From contig BFEA01000110.1 in assembly GCA_003427395.1 (NCBI GenBank), positions 1,909,346-1,930,215 of the forward strand: a stretch of 20,870 nt of DNA. Reading direction: 5' to 3'. How positions within the stretch are numbered: position 1 is the stretch's first letter; the number at the start of each line of letters is the position of its first letter. This document shows, piece by piece, positions 1 through 9,142 of this stretch. The stretch is from Chara braunii (Eukaryota; Streptophyta; Charophyceae; Charales; Characeae). The notes beneath the pieces were generated by a model. That model was not told where the DNA came from and did no database searches. It saw nothing but the letters and a program-made list of their open reading frames with translations. A program made the position numbers and the translations under genes.

Positions 1-50
<50 letters not shown>
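1..50. repeat. (GT)25 microsatellite
   Basis: A pure GT dinucleotide run fills the first 50 bases and probably continues beyond the window edge. It passes directly into a GATT tetranucleotide tract. Confidence 0.97.
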
Positions 51-52
<2 letters not shown>

Positions 53-240
53 TTGATTGATTGATTGATTTCTTTTCCATCTTTTTTAATCAAGCACAAT
101 CGAATATTCTCGTTCTTTTTTTTATTGATTGATTGGATACTTCTGTTTTTGTATATTTTATGTATTGATTGATGGATTGATTGATTGACTGATTGATTGA
201 TTAATTGATGCATTGAGTGTCCGACTTTTTTTTTGTCAAT
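51..240. repeat. GATT tetranucleotide-rich repeat
   Basis: GATT units occur in several runs (51-70, about 124-135, 165-208) separated by T-rich stretches. The tract leads into CCGACTTTTTTTTT (221-234) followed by CAAT units. GATT is complementary to AATC, so the two sides can pair around the T-rich loop. No gene is seen here. Confidence 0.85.
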
Positions 241-480
241 CAATCAATCAATCAACGATAGAAAAACATCAAATCGATCTAATCGGATTGGATTTTGATT
301 CCGATTGAATCGAATCGATGGTTTCGATCGGATCCTGATATCAAGATCCGATCGATCCGATTGAATCGATTCGACCGAAAGCAAAATCCAATCCGATCGA
401 TTCGATTTGATACTTCTGTTTTCGTTTGTTTTTGTAATGGATAATTGATTGATTGTTTGATTGGTTGTTTGTTTGATTGA
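236..480. repeat. Foldback repeat unit, copy 1
   Basis: CAAT units at the left are followed by a long imperfect palindrome (271-408, centre 339.5) and then GATT units. The innermost arms are an exact 11-bp match (324-334 with 345-355) around TGATATCA. Outer arms continue in register without gaps at roughly 80 percent complementarity. A second copy lies at 773-1020. It resembles a foldback or MITE-like element, but no target-site duplication is evident. Confidence 0.7.
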
Positions 481-482
481 CA

Positions 483-592
483 CAGAGAGAGAGAGGGAGA
501 GAGAGAGAGAGAGAGAGAGAGGAAAGGGCCGAGGAGGAGGAGGAGGAGGAGGAGGAGGAGGGGGATGAGGAGGAGGAGAAAGACGAGGAGGC
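483..592. repeat. (GA)n then (GGA)n purine tract
   Basis: A GA-rich run (about 483-522) passes into GGA/GAG triplets (531-590). The strand is almost entirely purine and could form triplex-type structures. The Glu/Arg-rich open frames that cross it are by-products of the repeat. Confidence 0.9.
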
Positions 593-602
593 GGTGATTG
601 AT

Positions 603-674
603 GTCGGTGGCGATTCAGTTACCACCATCGCCCCAGTTAACACCATCGCCTCAGGTACCACCATCGTCGCGGGA
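603..674. repeat. 18-bp tandem repeat, about 3 copies
   Basis: Units at 621-638, 639-656 and 657-674 share the core ACCACCATCGCC with minor changes. A diverged unit may precede them at 603-620. The period is a multiple of three. The stretch separates the purine tract from the second foldback unit. Confidence 0.6.
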
Positions 675-772
675 CATTCAATGCGAGCGCCGGTGATTGA
701 TTCGATACTTCCGTTTCCGTATAATTTTTTGTATTGATTGATTGATTGATTGATTGTCCGACTTTTTTTTTT

Positions 773-1020
773 CAATCAGTCAATCAATCAATCAATCAAT
801 CAATCAATGAACGATAATAAAACATCCAATCGATCCAATTGGAATGGATTTTGATTTCGATTGAATCGAGTCGATGGTTTCGTATCAAGATCCGATCGAT
901 CCGATCGAATCGATTCAACCGAAATCAGAATCCAATCCTATCGATTCGATTTGATACTTCTGTTTTCGTTCATTTTTTTATCGAATGATTGATTGACTGA
1001 TTGACTGATTGATTGTTTGA
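773..1020. repeat. Foldback repeat unit, copy 2
   Basis: This matches 236-480: CAAT units, then the same ATGGATTTTGATTTCGATTG-type left arm, a shortened centre (TCGTATCAAGATCCGATCG), the right arm ending ATTCGATTTGATACTTCTG, and GATT units. The centre of the palindrome has lost bases relative to copy 1, while outer arms still pair (847-859 region with 920-937 region). Confidence 0.7.
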
Positions 1021-1030
1021 TCGGATCTTG

Positions 1031-1339
1031 ATGGTCATATGTATGATGCGGTCTGGTTTCCATGACAAGACATTGAATCGCACTGTGTGTCAGTGACACG
1101 ATGTATTGTCCCTTGGTTGGCGTTATGAAAGGCGGACCGTTGACGAAGACGAAGCGTCGATGAAGGCTGCTGCATAACGCCACCCGGTTGTGCAACTGCA
1201 TCGCCCGACAAGAGGCATCGTGACATATCCGTTTCAGGACACCGCAACAACACCCCATCCTATACGTGGAGATGGCATCGAAAGGTAAGGCACGCGCCCG
1301 CTGTTTCTCCTCGGTATCCCATTTCTGAATGTGTAGATT
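1031..1339. other. Non-repetitive spacer with possible first exon
   Basis: This is the only clearly non-repetitive stretch in the first 5 kb. It holds ATGGCATCGAAAG (1272-1284) followed by GTAAGG, a good splice-donor context. Thirteen coding bases end in phase 1, which matches an AG at 5264-5265 ahead of the large plus-strand frame. This could be the 5' end of the downstream gene, with the minisatellites as intron. The exon is too short to support by composition. Confidence 0.25.
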
Positions 1340-1569
1340 TGTACTTCAAAGGTCCGGCAGCGGCTACACAGAGCCTCTTCATGTCTATATTTTTACTCCG
1401 ATGGTATGGCGTCCTCCAGGCGCTAGACCATCCCACGGTCCGTTGTTCTCGAGGCGTCGCGGCGCTTGCACAGTGATCACAGGCAGACGTTACACAGAGC
1501 CTCCGATGGTCCGGCGTCCTCGAGGTACCAGACCATCCCATGGACCATTTTTCTCGAGATGTCGTGAAG

Positions 1570-1716
1570 GTTGCACAGTGATCACAGGCAGTGGTTGCAC
1601 AGAGCCTCCGATGGTCCGACGTCCTGGAGGCGCCGGACCATCCCATGTTCTGGCGCCTCGAGGACGCCGGACCATCGGAGGCTCTGTGTAACGTCTGCCT
1701 GTGTTCACTGTGCAAC
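1570..1716. repeat. 65-bp-arm palindrome in minisatellite, copy 1
   Basis: The left arm 1570-1634 and the right arm 1652-1716 are reverse complements at 59 of 65 positions with no gaps, around a 17-base spacer. Homologous palindromes recur one and two higher-order periods later. Confidence 0.9.
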
Positions 1717-2076
1717 CTCGGCGAGGTTGTTCTCGTGGTCCGTTGTTCTCGTGGCGTCGCCGAGGTTGCACAGTGATCACAGGCAGAGGTTACACAGAGC
1801 CTCCGATGGTCCGGCATCTTGGAGGCGCCAGACCATCCGATGGTCCGGCATCCCGGAGGCGGCAGACCATCCCATGGTCCGGCGTCCTCGAGGCGCCAGA
1901 CCATTCCGTGGTTCATTGTTCTCGAGGCGTCGCCGAGGTTGCACAGTGATCACAGGCAGACGTTACACAGAGCCTCCGATGGTCCGGCGTTCTCGAGGCG
2001 CCAAACCATCCCATGGTCCGGCGTCCTCGAAGCGCCAGACCATCCCATGGACCGTTTTTCTCGAGACGTCGCGGAG

Positions 2077-2223
2077 CTTGCACAGTGATCACAGGCAGAG
2101 GTTACATAGAGCGTTCGATGGTCCGGCGTCCTGGAGGTGTCGGACCATCCTATGGTCTGGCGCCTCGAGGACGCCGGACCATCGGAGGCTCTGTGTAATA
2201 TCTGCATGTGTCCACTGTGCAAC
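2077..2223. repeat. 65-bp-arm palindrome in minisatellite, copy 2
   Basis: Arms 2077-2141 and 2159-2223 correspond to those at 1570-1716, exactly 507 bp downstream. They carry a few more mismatches but the same layout. Confidence 0.85.
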
Positions 2224-2583
2224 GTCGGCGAGGTTGTTCTCGTGGTCCGTTGTTCTCGTGGCATCGCCGAGGTTGCACAGTGATCACACGCAGAGGTTAC
2301 ACAGAGCCTCCGATGGTCCGGCATCTTGGAGGCGCCAGACCATCCGATGGCCCGGCGTCCCGGAGGCGGCAGACCATCCCATGGTTCGACGTCCTCGAGG
2401 CGTCAGACCATTCCATGGTCCGTTGTTCTCGAGGCGTCGCCGAGGTTGCACAGTGATCACAGGCAGACGTTACACAGAGCCTCCGATGGTCCGACGTCCT
2501 CGAGGCGCCAGACCATCCCATGGTCCGGCGTCCTCGAGGCGCCAGACCATCCCATGGACCGTTTTTCTCGAGACGTCGCGGAG

Positions 2584-2730
2584 CTTGCACAGTGATCACA
2601 GGCAGAGGTTACACAGAGCGTTCGATGGTCCGGCATCCTGGAGGCGCCGGACCATCCTATGGTCTGGCGCCTGGAGGATGCCGGACCATCGGAGGCTCTG
2701 TGTAACGTCTGCCTGTGTTCACAGTGCAAC
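2584..2730. repeat. 65-bp-arm palindrome in minisatellite, copy 3
   Basis: Arms 2584-2648 and 2666-2730 correspond to the two preceding palindromes, another 507 bp downstream. It is the last well-formed copy before the array becomes irregular. Confidence 0.85.
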
Positions 2731-3864
2731 GTCGGCGAGGTTGTTCTCGTGGTCCGGCGTCTTGGAGGCGCCAGACCATTCCATGGTCAGTGCCTGTGTT
2801 CACTGTGCAACGTCTGCCTGTGTTCTCTCGACGACGGGCAACCTCGACTGTGTAATCTCGTGGTCAGTGCCTGTGTTCACAGTGCAACCTGGACATGGTA
2901 AACTGTAATCTCGTGGTCAGTGCTTGTGTTCACTGTGCAACCTCGACAACGTGCAACGTCTGCCTCTGTTCACAGTGCAACGTCGGCGAGGTTACACAGA
3001 GCCTCCGATGGTCCGGCGTCTTGGAGGCGCCAGACCATCCCATGGTCCGTTGTTCTCGAGGAGTCGCCGAGGTTGCACAGTGATCACAGGCAGAGTGATC
3101 ACAGCCAGACCATCCCATGGTCCGTTCTTCTCGAGGCGTCGCCGAGGTTGCACAGTGATCACAGCCAGACCATCCCATGGACCGTTTTTCTCGAGACGTC
3201 GCGGAGCTTGCACAGTGATCACAGGCAGAGGTTACACAGAGCCTCCGATGGTCCGGCGTTCTCGAGGCACCAGACCATCCCATGGTCCGGCATCCCCAAG
3301 GCGCCAGACCCTCCTCCCTCCTTCTTATATCCTTCCTCTCCCTCTTCTTCTCCTGATACTGTGAGAGAAATTACAGACAGAGGTTGCACAAGGTCTGCCG
3401 CCTCGTCGTCGAGGTTGCACAGTGACAGAGATTACAAGCGGAGGTTAGGCAGTGGGAAAGATTACAGGCAGAGGTTACACACGTCGTCGAGGTCACAAAG
3501 TGTGTGAGATTTCTGGCAGAGGTTTTGCAGACCCTCTGATGGTCCGGCGTCGTCGAGGCGCCAGACCATCGGAGGGCCAGGAGTCACCAGACCCTCCTCC
3601 TTCCTTCTTCCTTTCCTTCCTCTTCCTGTTCTTCTCTGGATACTGTGAGAGAGAATACAAACACACGTTGCAGAGTGCAAGATATTGCTGGCAGAGGTTA
3701 CACAGTGAGAGAGATTACGGGCAGAGGTTGCACAGTGGGAGAGACTACAGGCAGATGTTATACCGAGATTACAGGCAGAGGTCACACAGGGTCTACCGTC
3801 GAGGTTGCATAGTGAGAGAGATTACAGACAGAGGTTAGAGAGTGGGAGAGATTACATGCAGAGG

Positions 3865-3912
3865 TTGCTCAGATAATACTAGCAGCGGTTACTCAGATAT
3901 TACTGGCAGCGG
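3865..3912. repeat. 24-bp unit, 2 copies
   Basis: Two units (3865-3888 and 3889-3912) of the form TTACTCAGATATTACTGGCA plus GCGG stand in the first block. The equivalent place in the second block (4607-4702) has four units. Confidence 0.85.
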
Positions 3913-4606
3913 TTACACAGGGCCTGGCGCCACGTCGTCGAGGTTACACAGTGCGAGAGATTGCTGGCAGAGGTTATACAGACCCTCCGATGGTCCGGCG
4001 TCGTCGAGGCGCCAGACCATCGGAGGGCCCGGCGTCACCAGACCCTCCTCCCTCCTTCTTCCTTGCCTTCCTCTTCCTCTTCTTCTCTGGATACTGTGAG
4101 AGAGATTACAAGCATAGGTTACACAGGGCCTGCCCCCTCATCGTCGAGGTTGTACATTCAGAGAGATTACAGGCAGAGCTTACACAGCGATTACAGGCAG
4201 AGGTTAGACAGTGGGAGAGATTATAGGCAGAGGTTGTACCGTGATTACAGGCAGAGGTTACACAGACATTACATGCAGAGGTTACTCAGATATTACGGGC
4301 AGCGGTTACACAGGGCCTTCTGCCACGTCGTCGAGGTTACACAGTGTCCGCGCAGGTTGGGATGCTTAGATGAATCTTCACCTAACGTTTGCAGGCAGAG
4401 GTTTCACAGTGCGAGAGATTGTTGGCAGAGGTTACACAGTGAGAGGGATTACAGGCAGAGGATAGACAGTGGGAGAGACTACAGGCAAAGGTTAAACCGA
4501 GATTACAGGCAGAGGTTACATAGGGCCTTCCGCCTCGTCGTCGAGGTTACACAGTGAGAGAGATTACAAGCAGATGTTAGACAGTGGGAGGGATTACAGG
4601 CAGAGG

Positions 4607-4702
4607 TTACTCAGATATTACTGGCAGCGGTTACTCAGATATTACTGGCAGCGGTTACTCAGATATTACTGGCAGCGGTTACTCATATATTACTGGCAGC
4701 GG
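4607..4702. repeat. 24-bp unit, 4 copies
   Basis: Four contiguous 24-bp units (4607-4630, 4631-4654, 4655-4678, 4679-4702) are present. The first three are identical and the last carries one change (CATATA for CAGATA). This is an expansion relative to the two-copy site at 3865-3912. Confidence 0.92.
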
Positions 4703-5159
4703 TTACACAGGGCCTGGCGCCACGTCGTCGAGGTTACACAGTGCGAGAGATTGCTGGCAGTGGTTATACAGACCCTCCGATGGTCCGGCGTCGTCGAAGC
4801 GCCAGACCATCGAAGGGCCCGACGTCACCAGACCCTCCTCCCTCCTTCTTCCTTGCCTTCCTCTTCCTCTTCTTCTCCGGATACTGTGAGAGAGATTACA
4901 AGCACATGTTACACAGGGCCTGCCGCCTCCTCGTCGAGGTTGCACATTCAGAGAGATTACAGGCATAGCTTACACAGCGATTACAGGCAGAGGTTAGACA
5001 GTGGAAGAGATTACAGGTAGACGTTGTACCGAGATTACAGGCAGAGGTTACACAGACATTACAGGCAGATGTTGCTCAGATATTACGTGCAACGGTTACA
5101 CAGGGCCTGGCGCCATATCGTCGAGGTTACACAGTGTCTGCGCAGGTTGGGATGCTTAG

Positions 5160-7157
5160 ATGAATCTTCAACTAACGTTTGTTTGTTCCGTGTATTACGC
5201 CGGTGTCGGATGCGGTGTTATGGAGCTGCTTGCTCGTCAGGGGTCTCTACGCCGAAGGTTGTCAGAAGGGCGGTCACGTTCCAAGAGAAGTATTGGGGCA
5301 ATCAATTGGCACGTCGGTATGAAGGTCCCCTGTTGCGGGCCATGCATTTTCTTGCGGGATGAGAAAGGCAGTTACTACCCGTGCGGGGGTATCAAGACGT
5401 ACTCGTTTGATAAGAACATGTCTGACGAGGAGTACATGAGATTTCATTTGACAACGTGTTTCGACAGCGATGGTCACGAGGTGTCTGACAACTACAAGCT
5501 CGTGTCTCTCCAAGTCGACAAGTTCCAAGGTTACGACATCCGCGCTGCATCAATGTCGTCGTTCGACAAGTCGAAGAAGAAGGATGCCTCGCAGATGGTG
5601 ATGCTAAGGCCGTTCGAGTTCCTCAAATGCATTAATTGCTATAAGGTGTCGAGCCATATCATGGCGATTGACAACAAGTTGCAGTTGTCAACTCCCTTCG
5701 TGCCGTTCGACTGTGATCTTGGAGACTTCGCAGACATGGTGCGACGGCACAAGCTGCAGGCGATGGGCCAAGCCGTTTTGCGAACTACCATGTCTGTGAG
5801 TTCGCCACAGGCGGTAGGCAAGAGTTGTGGGGAGCCGAAAACATCCGCCCGTATGAGCAAAAGTGGGGCCGCATCGACACAGGCAAAGAGCGTGAGCAAA
5901 TCAGCTTTTTTTCTCCAGCCGAAGTGTGTGTCTGCGACGCAGGCACCATCACATGCAGACTATGCGGCACGCGTTTCTTTGACTCCGGCTGGTGGGGCCA
6001 CTGGCCATGAGGATGATGACGAAAACACAGAGGAGGACTCGCACTTTAAACAGTGGGACGGTGGGCGGTGGGCCGATGGCAATGACGCGAAAGACACGGA
6101 AGGGGACGAGGACGAACAGCGGTTCCGCGACGGTGCACACGATGAAGAAGGAAGCTTGGAGGATGACTTGGACGAAGGCGACGGTAGTGAAGGCCAAGAG
6201 GATGGTGGTCACGACGGCGATGGGAGTGAAGACGAAGAAAATGAGGATGCAAGTGACGAGGACGCCGCAGAACGGGAAGACAGCTACGAAGGGGGGAGCG
6301 AAGGAGATGAGGGTCGGGAGGACGACGACGACAACGGGAATAGAGGGTCACAGAAAAGGCGGGAACAGTCTTCCCGTGCCACTAGTCATGATGGTCCGAC
6401 AGAAGATGACGATCTGTTGCATGGCACACAGAGGTCTGTGTGCATGCGCAAGAGAAAAATGAGATGTGGGAAAGCAGAGGAAGAGAAGCGGAGACAAGCT
6501 AAGCTCATCAGCCTACAGGCCTCAAAGGAGGCTTACAAGAGATCCTTAGAGGCGCAATCCGCTAAACCAGCAAAGGAAAAGCGTGAACGCACTCGATCTT
6601 CCCAGAGGCTGGAGAAGAAAGCAAAGGCCGATGAGACAAAGGAAGTGGCGGACTCTGGGGACGAAGCGGCGGGGGNCGACCCGAGACATACAGCGTCAAG
6701 GCCTGGAGAGTTGACCAACGACACTATCGACACCACGAAATGTTTTCTCCTGGAATACGACGAGGACGGCAATGCGATAGATCGGCCTACCCAAGTTTTT
6801 GTTGACGTGGTCAAAATACTGCCCAACCCTTCGGAAGGCGTGCAATACAACCACAGGCCGTTGAACGAGATGTTGGTCACCTCCATCAGGGACGTAATGG
6901 AACACCCCGAAAAGCAGAAGGAGTGGGACAGAAACACCTTGATTCTTGCTCCTATCGTTGAAGTGGAGAAGGATGGTCAAAAGCGGTGGGAACGTGTGAA
7001 GCCGGAGGACTGGGATGATGACGAGGTTGCCTCCTACCATTGGTACACAGTGGCCGGCCAACATACAGCGGAGACAGCAAAGAGGCTGGTCGCTGCAAGA
7101 TCGTCTGCTGCCCACAAGTGGGGCGTGCATTCTTGGAAGGCGCGGGTTGTATTTTGA
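5160..7157 (+). CDS. N-terminal part: Cys motif, acidic linker, start of ParB-like domain
   Basis: This is the longest uninterrupted frame (665 codons). Residues 1-45 may be intron or repeat, since the ATG lies in duplicated minisatellite; credible protein begins near residue 46 (INWHVGMKVPCCGPC). Cysteines at 58, 59, 62, 75, 100, 157 and 160 with nearby His could bind metal, but I do not recognise the fold. Residues 283-392 are Asp/Glu/Gly-rich and probably disordered. Residues 430-490 are Lys/Arg/Glu-rich and helical, with likely nuclear-localisation patches (MRKRKMR). Residues 545-665 look like ParB: LVTSIRDVMEHPEK, then LILAPIVEVEKDG, then YTVAGQHTAETAKRL. The frame stops at 7155-7157, but the domain continues one frame over. 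One N falls at 6676. Confidence 0.65.
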   Translation: MNLQLTFVCSVYYAGVGCGVMELLARQGSLRRRLSEGRSRSKRSIGAINWHVGMKVPCCGPCIFLRDEKGSYYPCGGIKTYSFDKNMSDEEYMRFHLTTCFDSDGHEVSDNYKLVSLQVDKFQGYDIRAASMSSFDKSKKKDASQMVMLRPFEFLKCINCYKVSSHIMAIDNKLQLSTPFVPFDCDLGDFADMVRRHKLQAMGQAVLRTTMSVSSPQAVGKSCGEPKTSARMSKSGAASTQAKSVSKSAFFLQPKCVSATQAPSHADYAARVSLTPAGGATGHEDDDENTEEDSHFKQWDGGRWADGNDAKDTEGDEDEQRFRDGAHDEEGSLEDDLDEGDGSEGQEDGGHDGDGSEDEENEDASDEDAAEREDSYEGGSEGDEGREDDDDNGNRGSQKRREQSSRATSHDGPTEDDDLLHGTQRSVCMRKRKMRCGKAEEEKRRQAKLISLQASKEAYKRSLEAQSAKPAKEKRERTRSSQRLEKKAKADETKEVADSGDEAAGXDPRHTASRPGELTNDTIDTTKCFLLEYDEDGNAIDRPTQVFVDVVKILPNPSEGVQYNHRPLNEMLVTSIRDVMEHPEKQKEWDRNTLILAPIVEVEKDGQKRWERVKPEDWDDDEVASYHWYTVAGQHTAETAKRLVAARSSAAHKWGVHSWKARVVF

Positions 7158-7548
7158 CGACGACCATTTGGAGGGGTATGCATACATCTCCACGTTTGAC
7201 AACACCAGGGAGACACGTGCTATCCCGTCGTCGTTTCGAATGGTTGTGACTGCTATAAGAGGACTGTGGCAGAGTATGAAAGAGCCAAAAGGTTATTGGC
7301 ATTAGGCAAAGACGGTGCAAGAGAGGACTGCACAGCGTGACCAATATCAGGAGTTCGTACGGAAAGCTATACGGATGATTCCTAACACATCGTTCTAGAT
7401 CCAGTCGTTGGCGAAAAAAATTGTGAGGAATTGGTCAAACCTTTTGAGGCCCTACATGTGTCTTGCGGCGAGTAGCAGGGTTGTGTGGAATCTGGTCGAG
7501 AAGTTCTTTGACAAATGGGAAAAAGGCGAACTGCCAGGGCATGCCAAG
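7141..7548 (+). pseudogene. End of ParB-like domain and helical linker (frame-shifted)
   Basis: After a one-base frame change near 7150 the protein continues as YFDDDHLEGYAYISTFDNTR, which fits the end of a ParB-type domain where a conserved Asn-Arg segment (here DNTRETR) follows a hydrophobic strand. A helical stretch follows, containing QRDQYQEFVRKAIRMIPN and AKKIVRNWSNLLRPYMCL. TAG codons at 7303 and 7396 interrupt it; both would be Gln in an intact copy if they arose by a single transition. The frame then shifts again near 7550. Confidence 0.5.
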
Positions 7549-9142
7549 GCAGGACGGCGTGAGACCAGTGGATCAGGAAGGGAAAGCAGGCGAGGCAGTA
7601 GGACCGGGCCCTGTAGCGAAGACGGTGAAAGGCGAAAAAATGTTGGTGCACTACGTCCAGTCCAACAAAAGCTCACCGGGTTTCTATGTTTGCATCAATG
7701 ATCCCCCCGCGAGCGCATGGAAGGTATTCAGCGATTTCACATCAAGGGAGAAGGAGATGGCCCTCAGGAAAATACTTGCGGGACACGTTGTCGTCACGAG
7801 CGGAAGGGCATTTGTGAAAAAACTGATGAACATGCAAGACCTGTACGTGGAGGTGAGAAGGGAGAGATATATGGTTCGCATGTTTAACTATGTCCTCCTC
7901 AAGATAGAGCAGAGGTCGGAGGAGGAGTGAAATGACAAATTCTTCATTGGCTACGATACCATAATGAGGCGGTTTGCACCACGAGGGTTGACGACAGAAA
8001 AATGGGAAGAAACCAAGTCCAAGATCGTAGCAGAGAAGACTATCGATGTCCCGAAATGATTGGGCGGCGTGGATGAGGCAAAACAAGGAAAAGGAAATGT
8101 CGGGGGGCACAAGATGACGACTGCAATATATTTGGAGTGTCCGTACTTCCTCATGCTTTTCGTGCATGAGATTCTGGGCGCAGTTGAGCAATTGAGGGAC
8201 GAGCTGAGACGGATCAGCTCATATGCTCGACACATAATGTGGGACAAGTGCAAAGATTACACGATGTATCTTCCTGTCTGCATCACACCTATGGATGCAC
8301 TGCACCCGACATAAGATTTGACTCATGCCGTGAGAAAGTTGAGTTGTCACCTTGCAGTATTGGACTTGGCTCCGTTAAAGAATCTCGACGCATGAAGCGA
8401 GCAAAGGTTTCACGAGCTCCGCCAAATGATGACGGTGTTGTGCGGGTCGCATTGGGCGTTAATCATATTCAGCGCATTGAAAGTTGAGGAAACGGTGTTG
8501 AGGAACGTCTTCAGGTGGGACGGTGTGAGAGTTCTTCCAGGGTGCTCACGTCGTTATAGCGAAGCAGNATCATCCTGCGCCCAAGTTGGGAACCTTCCGT
8601 TGAGAGGGCGCGACTACATGACCATTGTGCTGCACGATACAGACAACGACTTGAAAAATGTCACGGTCGCAAAGCCTCGTGGGAACACTCTCTTCGACAC
8701 GCATTACGTTGAGGAGTTATTTGTACGATGTACAAAAGAGGCAATTGGAGTGCGAGGCAATAGCAAACCTGTGTACGGGATATGGGAGAGGGAACCTGCA
8801 AAGATGAAAGACTTATGCACATGGTTTTCGAAGGAAGGGAAAGGTGTTCTGTTACTGGGCAACGTTCAGGCAGGAACAACGTGGGACTTGCTGCGCTCAG
8901 GACGCCATGTCGTCGCATACGATGGTTCCTCAAACCTGATGGAGTACTCCACTTTGTTTATCGATCGCCACGTCCACAATCCGAATAACAGGTGTCACTT
9001 TGAACGCCCGAAACCTCAACATCGTGCAGACCGAGACATGTCCCTAAAGCTCGGCAAGAAGAGGGACTCTCTGTGGAGATATCTTTTCTGTGGTTTGAAA
9101 GAAAGTGAGTCAAAATTGATGCGAAGGTTTACTGCGAGGTAA
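7549..9142 (+). pseudogene. Beta-class DNA methyltransferase-like region
   Basis: One frame stays coding-like throughout although interrupted by TGA 7928, TGA 8057, TAA 8312 and TGA 8393. Near the end, KPVYGIWEREPAKMKDL leads to GVLLLGNVQAGTTWDLLRSG and RHVVAYDGS (about 8846-8929). This fits the SAM-binding motif I-II layout of beta-class N4-cytosine/N6-adenine methyltransferases (KP...VLD-FxGSGTT...GR...D). Upstream, AVLDLAPL (8357-8377) sits where D-P-P-Y/F/W would be expected, followed by a strand-like SHWALIIFSAL. The catalytic motif is therefore altered (D-L-A-P), suggesting loss of catalysis or a diverged family. It ends at TAA 9140-9142, probably after another frameshift. An N falls at 8568. 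The fold assignment is inference. Confidence 0.45.

Larger units (their letters stand above)
1340..3300. repeat. GC-rich minisatellite with ~507-bp higher-order period
   Basis: The array is built from modules such as CTCCGATGGTCCGGCGTCC, GAGGCGCCAGACCATCCCATG and GCACAGTGATCACAGGCAGA. The last module recurs near 1471, 1577, 1771, 1944, 2083, 2278, 2452 and 2591. The spacings 194-172-139 and 195-174-139 show a higher-order repeat of about 507 bp present about 2.3 times from about 1570 to 2760. Rearranged modules continue to about 3300. Similar peptides open on both strands because the modules occur in both orientations, so I do not treat the long frames as genes. Confidence 0.9.
3300..5125. 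repeat. 24/30-bp monomer minisatellite (GATTACAGGCAGAGGTT family)
   Basis: The core GATTACAGGCAGAGGTTACA recurs at 24- or 30-bp spacing throughout, with interspersed GTCGTCGAGG modules. Four pyrimidine-rich tracts (about 3309-3355, 3590-3640, 4045-4092, 4835-4882) each lead into GGATACTGTGAGAGA or a close variant. Both spacings are multiples of three, so frames with repeated RDYRQRLHR-type peptides stay open (3961-4557 and 4574-5020). The shared GCAGAGGTTACACAG core suggests this array and the one at 1340-3300 have a common origin. Confidence 0.88.
3811..5180. repeat. Large block duplication inside the minisatellite
   Basis: The block 3811-4392 is repeated at about 4553-5180, roughly 790 bp downstream. 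Shared landmarks include GGCCTGGCGCCACGTCGTCG (3921 and 4711) and GCAGGTTGGGATGCTTAGAT (about 4350 and 5138), followed by GAATCTTCA-CTAACGTTTG. The second landmark runs into the start of the large gene at 5160, so the gene's first bases are themselves part of the duplicated repeat. Confidence 0.8.

Noticed and set aside
1571-2908. 445-codon plus-strand open frame and similar frames on both strands across 1260-3360
   Set aside because: The frames follow the minisatellite; near-identical peptides open on both strands because the modules are palindromic. No domain or codon signal is independent of the repeat.
4607-4702. CRISPR-like array
   Set aside because: Units are contiguous with no unique spacers, and the context is eukaryotic.
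3961-5020. Open frames with repeated RDYRQRLHR peptides
   Set aside because: Monomers of 24 and 30 bp are multiples of three, so frames stay open automatically. There is no non-repeat coding sequence attached.
5992-6462. Alternative frames over the acidic linker (Thr/Met/Lys-rich and Arg/His-rich)
   Set aside because: They are shadows of the GA-rich codons of the acidic linker in the main frame.
5160-9142. Bacterial or phage contamination explaining ParB plus methyltransferase
   Set aside because: The frame is heavily decayed, flanked on both sides by eukaryotic microsatellites and followed by a Ulp1 protease. Long acidic linkers and basic nuclear-type tails also argue against it.
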